From Amorphophallus konjac (lineage: Eukaryota; Streptophyta; Magnoliopsida; Alismatales; Araceae), in NCBI GenBank assembly GCA_022559845.1, contig CM040121.1, forward strand, positions 348,786,243-348,850,242: a stretch of 64,000 nt of DNA, read 5' to 3'. The notes beneath the pieces were generated by a model, which was given only the letters and a program-made list of their open reading frames with translations, was not told the DNA's origin and searched no databases. The position numbers and the translations under genes were made by a program. Below, piece by piece: positions 10,358-21,161 of this stretch (the stretch's first letter is position 1; every line of letters begins with the position of its first letter).

Positions 10358-12853
10358 ATGACCACCTACTTAGCCTACTCACCACCCATAGACTTCATCC
10401 TAGATAGGGATATTACCTTTGACGGATCACGTTCTAGTGACTATCTTAGGTGGGAGGCTACCATAGAAAAGTACTTTGACAAGAATTGGGTATATGGATC
10501 CGCGAGAGTCCGAAGGGCCAAGGGACAGTTTCGGGGTCAAGCCAAAAGTAAGTGGGAACACATAGAGGGATTAAGAAGGGTTAGGGGGCAAGAGCCCATC
10601 TCCTCATGGGAAGAGATGAAGAAAGAACTTAGAAAGATCAACATCCCCAAATATTCCCACCCCTCCTACTCAAGCACCCCTAACCCGAGGAGCACTACCA
10701 CTCTTCCATCCCCACCCGGCCAACTTAAGACCGACCTTTGGTCTCCACCCCCACCACTCCCAACAAATCACCTCTCAACCATCATAACTACACTTCGTGA
10801 CCAAGTCCTCTCCCTTAAGACCCAAATAAACCAAGCACCCACCTCTCCGCCAAATCCCATGAGGATCCCCACACCCCAACCAAAACCTCCTTCCACAAAC
10901 CTCACTATCCAGACCCAATTGCCCCCCACTTCCACCCCCCCACAACTGGCCGATCCTAAGGGGAAGAGACCCCTAACTGACCCAGTTTCCCCAATAAGGA
11001 CCACCACTACCCCTTTATTTTTCCCTATAAGGGACACTCCCCCCAAGACTGACCAACTCAAGCCACCCCAACCAACTCATCTCCCACTCCCTCCCCCAAA
11101 ACTCCCATGTCCAAAGCATCCACTACTACCCTTACCTATCCTAACCCACGTTTCCCACCACCTACCACCCCGGATACACTATGCCCCAATCATCACCACA
11201 CCCTCAAAAGCCCCTCTCACCTCCTTGGAAGAAGAACCCATGCCCCACCCCATAGTGGTGAACACTCCAAACCCACTCTCCACCTTGGAGAAAACCCAAG
11301 TCCAAATTGAAGAAGAAACAACACACGAGGGTCTTCACCTTACATCACCATCTCTAGTTGGAGTCAATCTCATCTTAGGGGAAACCCTTGATAGTTGGCT
11401 AAAGAAGAGCCCAATAAGAGAGATCATGGCCCCCGATTTCCCACCCATGAAGGAAAACCATCCCATAGTGCCCATCTCCTCTTATCACACCACAATCCAA
11501 GCATCTTATCAAGTTGAGACCTTAGAAGATTTTCTTAGAGGCTTAGCATGGCAAATTGAGTTCACTAGCATATTGACCCCTATGGCCGAACAACCTAGGA
11601 GCCTTGGCCTCCTACACCTATGCATCGGGTCTATCACCTCGATTTGCACCATTGGTTGCTACACTAGCGACCTCCTTCTATTCCTCCCTACACCCGATGA
11701 GCCCAGCCTTCTCCTCAATTTAGAGCTACTTATCTTGGGTAGAGAGCCAAACCCTCCCTTCATGGCCGACCCACCCACCAAGAACTTTGGCCCCATTGTC
11801 TCATTAGAGGAGGATGACCCACCACTACTTGAAGATCTTGAGGACATAGGGCCCCTCCCCCTCGATAACCCTTTTTATGATCCCTTTGATCCCTTCCAAT
11901 GGGGGTCAAAGAACCCATGGGACCCAACCACCTTATCCACCACCCACCTTTCCCTATCCCAACCCACCATGTTTGATCCAATCCACCCCATCCTAGACCC
12001 GGGTTACACCTTGGGAGCCATGACCTTGGGCCACATATCCCTAGGAAATAAGGTTGTGCCCCACCCCATGATGACCACCTTCTTAGATCCAGTCGATCCT
12101 TTCCAATGGGAGTTCAAAAGTTATCCCACACCTATACACATGGAAGTCACCTTTGGGAAAAGCATGCATGTGTCTAGGCTTACCACACCCCTTGGCATGA
12201 ACACTATGTTGGGTCCATTCATTCATATCACCCACATGTCAAGTAGAAAGTATGAGTGGTCCATATTCGGATGTCATGGTCCTCCTTCATTCATCATGGG
12301 TCTTAAGCATGTCAAAGGTATCACCAATTTGCATGATAGGGCCACCTACGGGTGCCCCGGCCCACCTAAGCTAACCAAAGTCTACACTGCATCATTACAC
12401 GATAGGTCTACTTTTGGTTGCCCCGGTCCACCCATCACCCCTAGAATGTCTGCATTTACAACATTGCATAAAGAGATCCGCAAGCACATTAGCAAGAAGA
12501 ATGTGACTTATAAAAGGCGAGCCGACTCTCATCGACGTCACCAAGAATTCTATGAGGGTGACTTTGTGATGGTAAGGACGGAGAGGCTCTCCCCGGGAGC
12601 CATCTCCAAATTGAGGTCACGTGGGGCTGGTCCCTTCCAGGTCCTGAGGCGCATTGGTGCAAATGCCTATGAGTTAGATCTCCCCGAGGAATATGGGGTA
12701 AGTCCCACATTCAATGTCGTCGACCTAGTGCCATACAAAGGACCCACGGTGGTACGTAGTGAAGATATTGAGCCTATTCCCTCCGTTGAGAGAGCACCCA
12801 CCCGTGTGGAGAGTCCACCAGCCAAGAGAGCCCAGCGTGAGCGCATTGAATGA
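10358..12853 (+). CDS. N3 gag-fragment / unknown domain / integrase C-terminus fusion protein
   Basis: 831 codons from the ATG at 10358, the first ATG in frame; the frame is open upstream into the LTR but without ATG. Residues about 15-100 resemble the N-terminal half of plant Ty3/gypsy gag (FDGSRSSDYLRWEATIEKYF, then SWEEMKKEL). A Pro/Thr-rich linker of roughly 200 residues follows. A block near 11380-11690 (DSWLKKS; SYHTT; ETLEDFL; GSITSICTIG; LLLFLP) is clearly related to the N9 protein. Further on are three short repeats of the type F/Y-G-C-H/P-G-P-P (near 12270, 12350 and 12420). The last 130 residues are a chromovirus integrase C-terminal region with GPFQVLRRIGANAYELDLP. It ends at a TGA after which chromodomain codons continue. 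No DTG protease motif, RT or integrase catalytic residues are seen. I infer a structural or RNA-binding role for the gag part; the middle has no known function. Composition is C/A-rich, giving the proline bias. Confidence 0.8.
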   Translation: MTTYLAYSPPIDFILDRDITFDGSRSSDYLRWEATIEKYFDKNWVYGSARVRRAKGQFRGQAKSKWEHIEGLRRVRGQEPISSWEEMKKELRKINIPKYSHPSYSSTPNPRSTTTLPSPPGQLKTDLWSPPPPLPTNHLSTIITTLRDQVLSLKTQINQAPTSPPNPMRIPTPQPKPPSTNLTIQTQLPPTSTPPQLADPKGKRPLTDPVSPIRTTTTPLFFPIRDTPPKTDQLKPPQPTHLPLPPPKLPCPKHPLLPLPILTHVSHHLPPRIHYAPIITTPSKAPLTSLEEEPMPHPIVVNTPNPLSTLEKTQVQIEEETTHEGLHLTSPSLVGVNLILGETLDSWLKKSPIREIMAPDFPPMKENHPIVPISSYHTTIQASYQVETLEDFLRGLAWQIEFTSILTPMAEQPRSLGLLHLCIGSITSICTIGCYTSDLLLFLPTPDEPSLLLNLELLILGREPNPPFMADPPTKNFGPIVSLEEDDPPLLEDLEDIGPLPLDNPFYDPFDPFQWGSKNPWDPTTLSTTHLSLSQPTMFDPIHPILDPGYTLGAMTLGHISLGNKVVPHPMMTTFLDPVDPFQWEFKSYPTPIHMEVTFGKSMHVSRLTTPLGMNTMLGPFIHITHMSSRKYEWSIFGCHGPPSFIMGLKHVKGITNLHDRATYGCPGPPKLTKVYTASLHDRSTFGCPGPPITPRMSAFTTLHKEIRKHISKKNVTYKRRADSHRRHQEFYEGDFVMVRTERLSPGAISKLRSRGAGPFQVLRRIGANAYELDLPEEYGVSPTFNVVDLVPYKGPTVVRSEDIEPIPSVERAPTRVESPPAKRAQRERIE

Positions 12854-12945
12854 ATATTGGATGAACAGGTCACTACCACCAGGAGCAAGGTATACGAGCG
12901 CTATCTCGGCAGGTGGATGGATCGGTCTCGTTCGAAGACTTGAGG
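12854..12945 (+). pseudogene. Chromodomain remnant after the N3 ORF
   Basis: In frame after the TGA, codons read ILDEQVTTTRSKVYERYL, very close to the N7 chromodomain start (ILDEQVTTTQSRVYQRYL). The sequence then degrades and stops. It shows that the N3 ORF came from the 3' end of an N7-like pol gene. Confidence 0.82.
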
Positions 12946-12986
12946 GCAGTACCACTTCTACACCTTCCAAGGAGGGAAGGACACTT

Positions 12987-13022
12987 ACTCGACGGAGTCG
13001 AGTTCTCTGCACCCCGGGAGTA
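12987..13022 (+). promoter_or_regulatory. Hairpin and polypurine-tract region of N3
   Basis: Perfect 7-bp arms ACTCGAC (12987-12993) and GTCGAGT (12997-13003) around a GGA loop. The CCCCGGGAGTA stretch then abuts the 3' LTR. The same arms occur at the same place in N7 and N9. The polypurine tract itself is weak. Confidence 0.7.
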
Positions 13023-15249
13023 TGATGAGGACATCACCTCCCATGTCCACGTTCACAGCTCATCTCCTCGCCCCGGTTGCATCCGCATTGGTCTAGTTAT
13101 TTAATTTTGAGTCCTATGTAATTTTTATTTGAGTCATTTGATGTATTTTCCCTTTTATTTGAGTCATGTTCCTAGGTCTTGTGTTTATTTCCCTAAGTTT
13201 GAGTGTAATTAGGTTGTCTAGTTAGCTATTGGGCCCAATTCATTGGGCTTGGCCCAAGGGCTCCCCCCTACCCCCTCGGTTATTTGTCATTAAGTCAATT
13301 GTCAGGGACTTTTGTAGAAATGTGGGTTTCCTATATATAGGACCCCATTCCCCCCATTTCAACTTAATGAATCAATGAATGAAAAAAAATGTCATTTTGT
13401 GAGTTCTATCTTTATTTTTATGGTGGAGTGAATCCATTAGTGAGGTGAGAAGCCTTAGGGAGAGAATCCCACCCATCCCTCTCTTAATCTCTCTCTTTCA
13501 CTCCCCTTTCTCTCTCCTCCACACCCAATTTTGAAAATTTTCTCTCTCCTCCCTTCCCAACCACCACTCTCCCACCTACCCCCATTAAAGGCCACTCCCC
13601 TTCCCCACACATCCCATTACTCCACCCCCTAGTCCCAAGGGAGCATCCCCAATCACTAAGCCACCCTCCAACCACCTCATCCCTTTCCCAAGCACCCTTC
13701 CCTCTCCCCCATGCAACCCTCCACCTCCCAAGACCATTTGAATTTGAATATCCCCTTCCCTCCATAGCCCAAAGTCGCCCAACTCATTTCCCCATTGAGT
13801 AGGCCACCCCCATCCCCTTCCCTCCACTCCACTCTACCAAGAGCAGCCACCCCATCACCCTTCCTCCACCTTGGCTGAGAGCCTGCAGAGAACTAGTGGA
13901 GTGCAGCAGCGACCCCGTCTTCCCCCTGGCAACACTGGAGGTCAAAGAGCTATCGTCGGAAGCGTCTGCCTGTCTTCTTCGCAACGGAAGTAGTTTCGTT
14001 GTCGTCCGAGCACCGTGCTGCCCGGGAGAGCCGTTCTGCCTCGACTGCGCGAAGCTCTCCTGACAGAGCACCTGAACGTGATTGGAAGCTCTGCCACAAC
14101 AAATCCAGCGTGAATCAAGACAAGAGCCCTTCTGCAAAGGTTTTCCTCCTTCTGTCTACTTTCAGAATCAAGAAGCGGAACTCTGTTCGGCATCGTGTAG
14201 CAGGAGTTATCAATTTTATCCCTCAGCCACGTGTTTCTGCTTCCCACAGTCTGCACCGACTTGTCATCATTGTTCAGAGTTTCCTGGTCTTCTCCGGCAT
14301 CATTTGGCTTCCCCGTCAGTTTTTCTGCGAAGAAGACTCGTTCATGGTTCCAACGACTCCAACGGTGCTCAATTCTGAGTTCGGGAGCTATCGGGGCAAC
14401 CTCTGCAACCTGCTGTTGGTAACCAGGAGCTGTCAGTCTGAGAATCTGCCTCCCTGTTCGGGCCTCCACCCAGACCAGCATCGACGACAGAAGAAATTAA
14501 TAAAATTTGGAAGACTTCCCCGGCCTACTATGAAGATTTTCCAGGTAGTTTCGTCCCCAACAAAATTCGTTAGCAGTTGCAGCAGTCAATTCATCAGTAT
14601 CCTGTCAGCACCCACAGAATTGGACAGAATCGGCAACCTCCCATCTTCGGTGTTCCGTTCTCAAATTCCCCTCCCCGCTTGGCCGGCTGAAGGCCCCTCC
14701 CTGTGTGGAGGTAGTGTTTGGATGTAACTATCATCTTCCCTTCCCCACGATCCCCCGTTTGCATGGGGTGTAGTGTTGTAATAGCTTAAACAGGTCAAGC
14801 TACCCCGGCGCGGCGTGTGGGGAACCCACGCTTCCCCGCTCGCCCTCGTCTCCGAGCGGGACCGGTTTCTTCAAACCGGTCGAGTGAGTGCTCCAAAACT
14901 TTGCTCTAATTCATGCTTGTTCTTTCAATATTAGTTCATAAACTCCGCTGGCCGTGACGAGAGCCCGATCCTTAAGCTCATTTGCTATAAGTGATCATCG
15001 TGGGAAGAGAGTGGAACCCGTGCCCTTTGGCACTTTGTCGGACCCTTCATTTGGGCAGCCATACCCTTGGGGAATCAAACCTTGGCCTTGCTGGCCCTCT
15101 ACCAGTAAGGGCCTAGCCCACACAACCTCCCCTTGGCATTGCCAAGTTACCCCGGGTCTTAGTGAGCATCGGGTGAGCGGTTGCTATTATCGATCCGTTT
15201 TGAATGCTTAATTGTGCTTGCTTGTTGAGTCCTAGGTTGTGTCACATCA
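13023..15249 (+). repeat. 3' LTR of N3
   Basis: 2,227 bases, beginning TGATGAGGACATC and ending GTGTCACATCA just before the CAATC duplication. Aligns with the 5' LTR along its whole length. The AATAAA near 8364 reads AATGAA here. Confidence 0.94.
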
Positions 15250-17461
15250 CAATCGACATACTCTGTTCGAAACAGAGTATCGGTTCTTCGTCCAAAACCC
15301 TCCAATCCACTAAAAGGTAGGTTATCTTAAGTCTCGTAGCCCAAACAACCATAAATCATGATTATATTGTTCTCATTAAACCATATGTATATCATGCATA
15401 TAGTTATCGCTGCGTTTCGGTGAAGTTTTCTAAAATTTTTGTAAATAGAGACCCTCATCAGGGCGCTAATTCTTTTTGACGCCCATCAAAACGGTCGTCA
15501 ATTCGCATTTGATTTAATTATTACACATGTTAAAAATTTAATATCTATTTAACCAGTTATCTGATTTAATGCATGAATAGAGTTTTGGAATCCTGCTATT
15601 TTTCTTGACCTATCCATATACATATTGTCATAAAAATAATTATATTGAAAAGGTGCTACTGTTCATAGTGGAATTCTGAAGAAAAAAAATGAAATGACGA
15701 CTTGAAGTATGGCGTTTCTTTTGAAAATGACGCCACTGTCAAGGGCGCTATCTTCCTAAGAACTGGGCATGTGGCCAGGCGTCATTTACATAATACTGGA
15801 AATCAATGTATAAAAGTATATATTTAGAAATATATAACTCTTGAATTAGCGACTCTTGCAGAGTCTTCAATTTGTGAAATAACGCCCCTGACCAGGGCGC
15901 TACTTAATGAATTAAAGACATTGGCTAAGGCGCCAATTTCCTGTCTTCTGATTTTTTTATGATTTTTCCCGTAACCATGGATTTATATTTATATATATGT
16001 ATATATGGCACTATATTCCAATCCGTGAGTATAGTCCCATGTTTCTCGGCGTTTTACCGATTACCCCTTCAACTCTCGATGACATACAAGCCCTCCATTG
16101 GACATTCCGTTCATTTGGACTGGCAAGTTAGTCATTGGGACCTCCGTAAGTCTCCTCGTAGCCTTGGATTCCCTCAAGGCCGACTGAGCTGGTTGTACCT
16201 TAAACACCTTGTACCTTTGATTGCCACGTCATGTGGTAAACCGGCCCTCTCATGTTGCCATCTTGGTCCATGAGAGAATAATCCTAGTCGGTGGAATGAT
16301 GATATTTCACTAAGGCAATGTTATGGATTGAGTCCCTTATAGATGGGGTCAATCTCTCAGCTTGATTCATGTACCTTGATTGGTGGCAAGTTTAGTCATC
16401 CACTCAAGTGATCACGGCTACCTAGTTAAGGTACCAATTCTACCCAGGTTATCGACATGTCATGGTTCTCGTTGGTTTTATCATTGTCCATCTAATGTTC
16501 TTCCTTGAATTCCGTGGAACCTATCCACGAATCTACCTTGATATCCTACATGAGTTTGTTCTTGGAATTCCATGGCTATCACTAAAGTGGTTGTCTAGAT
16601 ATTACATGTAACAATGCCTGCGCGTATAGGGCCCGATCTGGTCCTGGGAGGAGCACCCGAAAGTACTTGTGCCTATGGGAGTTATATTGATCGTGGTGTG
16701 GCATTGCACCGAAGTGCTTGCTTGAATCTACGACATCTCCACTATCTATCTATCTCTCTCTCGCGTGCTTGACTTGATTGACTTGACATGACTTGCGTGG
16801 CCCGGAATGGGCAAAGTACTTGCTTGTTAATAGCCTTTATCTCATGACATGAAAGACTTTATTGATATACTTGGTACTCGTTCGAATACTTGAAATCCCC
16901 TATCTTGGATCAACAGTACATGTTATTTCCTCTTGTTATCATGTTCAATTCCATAATGTTTCATTTTTCATGATTGACATGCTAGACTTGCATTATCATT
17001 TGAAAAAGGTAATTACTTAAACCAACTGCTAGTTCTTGAGATATAATTCCTACTGAGCGTTCGCTCATCAAATTCTTTTCCCAAACTTTTCAGGTAATAC
17101 GGACCCTGACTCGGACTCGGATGGGTAGGAGCAAGAGTGATGAGCATATAGTCTGCAAGCGTCATACCACTACGCCTTATCGTGTCAAGTCGTCTTTAGT
17201 TCATGGAGTCTTTTCGTCAGAACTTTTATTATTTTCAAATTTGTAATATTTAAAGGCCGTGGGCCTGATTAGACTTGTCAAGTCATGACGTTGTTTAAAG
17301 GTTTAAGTTGTTATCAATGGTATTAGTATTTTATTATGTTTTAAATTCTTGTCTTAATGCGCACTCCGTTATGATGTAGAAATTCTACTTGCTCTGATTG
17401 ACATGATTGATATAAACTCGTCACGCTCTCCCCGGGTTCCTTCCGCACTCGGGGCGTGACA
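15250..17461 (+). repeat. 3' LTR of N2, second part
   Basis: Resumes with the CAATC copy and matches 266-2483 to the end GGGGCGTGACA. Includes the conserved GAGC-N4-GCTC plus TTTTCAGG block at 17055-17094. Together with 7086-8020 it gives an LTR of about 3.14 kb. Confidence 0.93.
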
Positions 17462-17466
17462 CTCAA
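17462..17466. repeat. Right target site copy of N2
   Basis: CTCAA follows the N2 end. The uninterrupted 3' LTR of N1 has CTCAA at 25439-25443 at the matching position. The left copy lies outside the window. Confidence 0.7.
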
Positions 17467-19885
17467 ACTTTCGTGGTCATAGGTGAAGAGGATCAGAAGT
17501 TAGAAGCCCACAAAGTTGCTGGTTTGGTTCTGAACGAGCAGAAACTATGGTTAACTTCCAGCCCTAAATTCGACGTTTAGAGCTCTGATTCGAGGTCGGT
17601 TATCTCACGAATAACTTAAACATGATGTTAGGAATAAAATCCCTCAATTTTCAATCGATTTCATACATTATACGTGGAGTATTTTATGTTTCATGGAGAC
17701 TGCGCAGTAAGTTCATATTCAATACATGCACCTAGCCCTAATGAAATAATAATAGACATTTATTGTCTATTTTTCACAACCAATGCATGTTCATGGCCTA
17801 AATACCTTCTAGCATACTTTACTACATGTTTTACATCGTTTCCATGCATAATATGACCTAGATTAGCCTTTTATTTATTGTTTGAAGGCTTCTGTCTGAA
17901 GACAGAAGGCGGCCAAAAAGGGACCGCAAGGAATAATTGTGTTTTATTGAATGACCTTTTACCCCTTCAGGGCGGTCTATCACAAGACCGTTTCTGTCAT
18001 TTGGGCGGCTAGTCCCTGACCATTTTTTGGTTCTAAGAGCTAGTCCGTGCCTATTCGAATTTTACATGTTAGTAACCTTATAATTACATTATTTTTCACT
18101 CAAATTATGTTTATTTTCCTGTTAAATACCCGGATTTAGCATGAGCATGGTTAAGACTTTATTTTTGGCTATTATGTAATTTCAGGCCAAAATATTATAA
18201 TTTTGTAATTAAATGATTTCTATAGTGTTGACATAGTTCATGTGGTGTTTTATCCGTATGTTTCACTCTCATCTCTTGAGTCATTTTCATAAGTACATGG
18301 CATATACACCGGTATGTGACCATGAGTTACACTTTGCACTTATAGGCACACTCTCTTGGACTTATGAAGCTCTCCATCGGATATTCCTTCTGTCAGACTA
18401 GGGGATTATGTTTCAAGGCCTCTGTAAGACTCCGCGCGCTTGGGATTCCCACTAGGACGCCGAGCTAGTTGTACCATCAAAGCCAATTGTCTAGAAAGCA
18501 CTTTACCTTTATGTGTTATGGACCTTAGTGGCCCTGTGGACGACCGCCAGAGACACTTAGCAGCCCTTTACCTGACCGCTAAAAGATACCAAGCGGCCCT
18601 GCCCTGACCTCAAGGCTCCAGAAGGTTTCACTACATCGACACTTCTTTTTCATGCGTCGACTCTATCCATAAAAATAGTCTGTATACGACAGCCGCACTA
18701 TCTTAAACAGTTCTATCTAGACCACATGAGCCTATAAACGGTCCAGTAAACGATCGCTTTATCTCTAACTCTGTCTAACCCAAGGTATGACCTTTGGGTT
18801 GGGGTTTTCCAAGTTCCTAGCTGGTCTGATGATTGCTTGAAACATAAAACTTGTCAATGAAGATATTTATAATTTATGAAAAGAAAAGAATATGTTGTTA
18901 TGCTGCCGAATTTTCTTCATAGCATAACCTAGATCTAACTCAAATCTTTAAACTTCCATATTCTTACTAGAAGCATTCTTACCTTGATATTGTATCACGA
19001 AACTATCATTGAACTTGTTACATTATTAGCCATACTTTATTGTTATATCTCGTGGAAGTAGCTGGATTTATAACTTGAACATGCAAGATTGGGCACGGAT
19101 TGTGTCCAAGGGCTCCATGCTAGCCCCCACGGCCGATGGTCGAAAATGTGCTATAAACCATGGGGTACGTTGATATTGGCGTCACATTATGCTGGGAGTA
19201 CTTTCTCTTATATATGAGTGAAATCCACAAGGCTCTTTTACATGCTTGTTAATGACTTTCTAGTACATAGCCTTTACAAGGTTGTGTAAGTACTTTCTAG
19301 TTACATACTCATACATTCTTGTTCATGAAAGGCCAACTTACATCTACATGGTTGAATCGTACTTGTTCAGATACTCGATCATGTCTTGACTCTATTACTT
19401 TGGGATTACATTGCTTATTTACCGCATTCTTATTGTTACCAAAATTCTAGAGCTAAAATATTAATCACTTAAATATTTCCTTCATGCTAATACGAAGATA
19501 CCTACTGGGCAAGTGTGCTCATACCTATTTTCTTGTCTTTTTAGGAAATACTAGCGGATCAGATTCGGATTATTCTAGTAGTGCGTCCGAGAGCAATTGA
19601 TGATCTATTTGAACGAGAGGAGCTATAGTTATCTAGTGTCTAGTTGAGTAAGATTGTAATTTTCTATTTTCTTGAGTCAAAGGATGTAAGGATGTTAAAA
19701 GTCATGATCTTATGTACATTTGGATCATTATTATGAATAAAGCACATTTTTGGATTAATTACTTGTGCAATTACTTTTATGTGACTATCTTGCGCTCTGA
19801 TTTTCTTGCTGGCGAGAGGCTTACCATGCCGACTGTTCACGTTCGCAAAATTCCTTCCGCTGTATTAAAAGCTCGGGGCGTGACA
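17462..19885 (+). repeat. 5' LTR of N1 (3' part)
   Basis: Matches 25439-27457 closely and then extends to GGGGCGTGACA at 19885. It includes GCGGTC/GACCGC-type inverted repeats at about 17900-18000 and 18530-18790, and the CTACTGGGC...TTTTTAGG block at 19501-19544. The full LTR would be about 3.3 kb. Confidence 0.92.
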
Positions 19886-19892
19886 GTTAAAG

Positions 19893-19905
19893 TGATATCA
19901 GAGCC
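19893..19905 (+). promoter_or_regulatory. Primer binding site of N1
   Basis: TGATATCAGAGCC, one mismatch from the initiator tRNA-Met complement, seven bases after the LTR end. The mismatch is a G-to-A change. Confidence 0.85.
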
Positions 19906-20119
19906 TAGGTCTAAGAAAGTCTTAAGAAAATGACATGTCATAGGCTAAGTCTAAGGTTTAAGGACCCGTACCTATGAACTAGGAAAGAATTCCGAACCCA
20001 TGTGAGAATTGGGTAGAAACCGGGGTGAGATAGTTATACAGAAATTATCTTAGGGTAAATCTTCCTGATTTTAAGGAAAATAACTAAAGGTTCACTTTTT
20101 CAGGTACCTTGAATTCTCA

Positions 20120-21146
20120 ATGGCTCATCGTATGAATTGGGACGAGATGCAGCAAACTGTTGCGAGTCTTACCCAAGCCCTGCAGACCGTGGCTCAAGTT
20201 GGTGCAAGGGCTAGCACAGGTAGCTTGCACAGCAATTTCTGGAGTTTAAATCCTCCACGATTTAATGGCTCTTCCAATCCAAATGAAGTAGAGAATTGGA
20301 TCGACGAGATGAACCGGATATTTGACGTTATGCAATGCACCAGTCAGGAAAAGGTTCATCTTGCTACATTCTAGCTTAACAAGGACACCCGTACTTTGTG
20401 GAAGTCTGTTCTGGCACCGCCTCCGAATGCTCCGTACACTGGTGAGGGATTCCTCACTCTCTTCCGAGCCAAATACTTCTCCGAGCATGTCAAGGAGAGA
20501 AAGGTGGCAGAATTTGCATCGCTACGTCAAGGCATGATGACGGTAGCATAATATGAACTAAAATTTTCTCGTTTAGCACCATATGCTCAACATCTAGTGA
20601 GCACTGATCTTCTGAAAGCAAATCGCTTCATGGACGGGCTGCGACCCATCTTTATTCAGCAACTTGGCCCACAATATATTCAGACATATGCAGAAATGGT
20701 CCAACAGGCACACTTGTGTGAACGAAACTTGGAGAAGGTTGACAAACTCAGACAAAGGGGAGGAGCCGAGCTGGAAGTCTGATCGGCGAGGAAAAAAAGA
20801 GTAAAATTTTAGTATCACCTACCACTCCCGAGATAACAAGAAGAGATCCCGTAATAGTAACGAGCATGGCAACGGCAAGAACAAGAAGGTTAAAGAAGAA
20901 GAAATGGTTCTCACAACTGTTTGCTCTTTTTGTGAAAAATTCAGCCTTTCAGCCGAGGAATGCTGGAAGCGTCTCGGCGCTTGCTTACGATGTGGTAGTC
21001 GGGAGCACCGCATGCCGGATTGCCCCCTTATGAAGGATCGGTCTTCTAGCGGTGGACGTAAGCGACAGGCTCGTCTTAACACTGTTCTAGACAATGATGA
21101 AGCACCCAAGGATGATGGGTTGATGGAAGGTATCACTCAAATTTAA
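20120..21146 (+). pseudogene. N1 gag (broken)
   Basis: ATG at 20120 begins MAHRMNWDEMQQTV, parallel to N2 gag. Stops occur at 20372-20374 (TAG), 20549-20551 (TAA) and 20780-20782 (TGA). A frameshift lies between 20782 and 20904. The zinc-knuckle region follows in another frame. The first knuckle has lost its histidine (CSFC then Leu in the His position); the second, CLRCGSREHRMPDC, is intact. A further TAA is at 21144-21146. Confidence 0.88.
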
Positions 21147-21161
21147 TCACACCCCGCATTC

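Larger units (their letters stand above)
8021..15249 (+). mobile_element. N3: non-autonomous Ty3/gypsy-related LTR retrotransposon
   Basis: 7,229 bases bounded by CAATC duplications, with LTRs of about 2.23 kb beginning TGATGAGGACATC and ending GTGTCACATCA. The internal region is only about 2.77 kb. It has an intact long ORF with a gag fragment, an unknown middle region and an integrase C-terminal fragment, but no protease, RT, RNase H or integrase core. It must use enzymes from another element. The chromodomain remnant and the hairpin beside the polypurine tract match N7, suggesting an N7-like partner. The LTR is related to the solo LTR N8. Confidence 0.92.
1..17461 (+). mobile_element. N2: Tekay/Del-like Ty3/gypsy chromovirus, 5' end outside window, split by N3
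   Basis: Complete internal region with gag, protease, RT, RNase H, integrase and a C-terminal chromodomain-like end, between two LTRs of about 3.1 kb. The window starts inside the 5' LTR: base 1 corresponds to about base 7750 of the 3' LTR, so roughly 660 bases are missing. The 3' LTR is cut by N3 (8021-15249). The LTR begins TGTAGCACCC and ends GGTGTGACA or GGCGTGACA. Domain order and the pol ending without a separate tail are typical of Tekay chromoviruses (family knowledge). The element lies inside the 5' LTR of N1. Confidence 0.93.
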
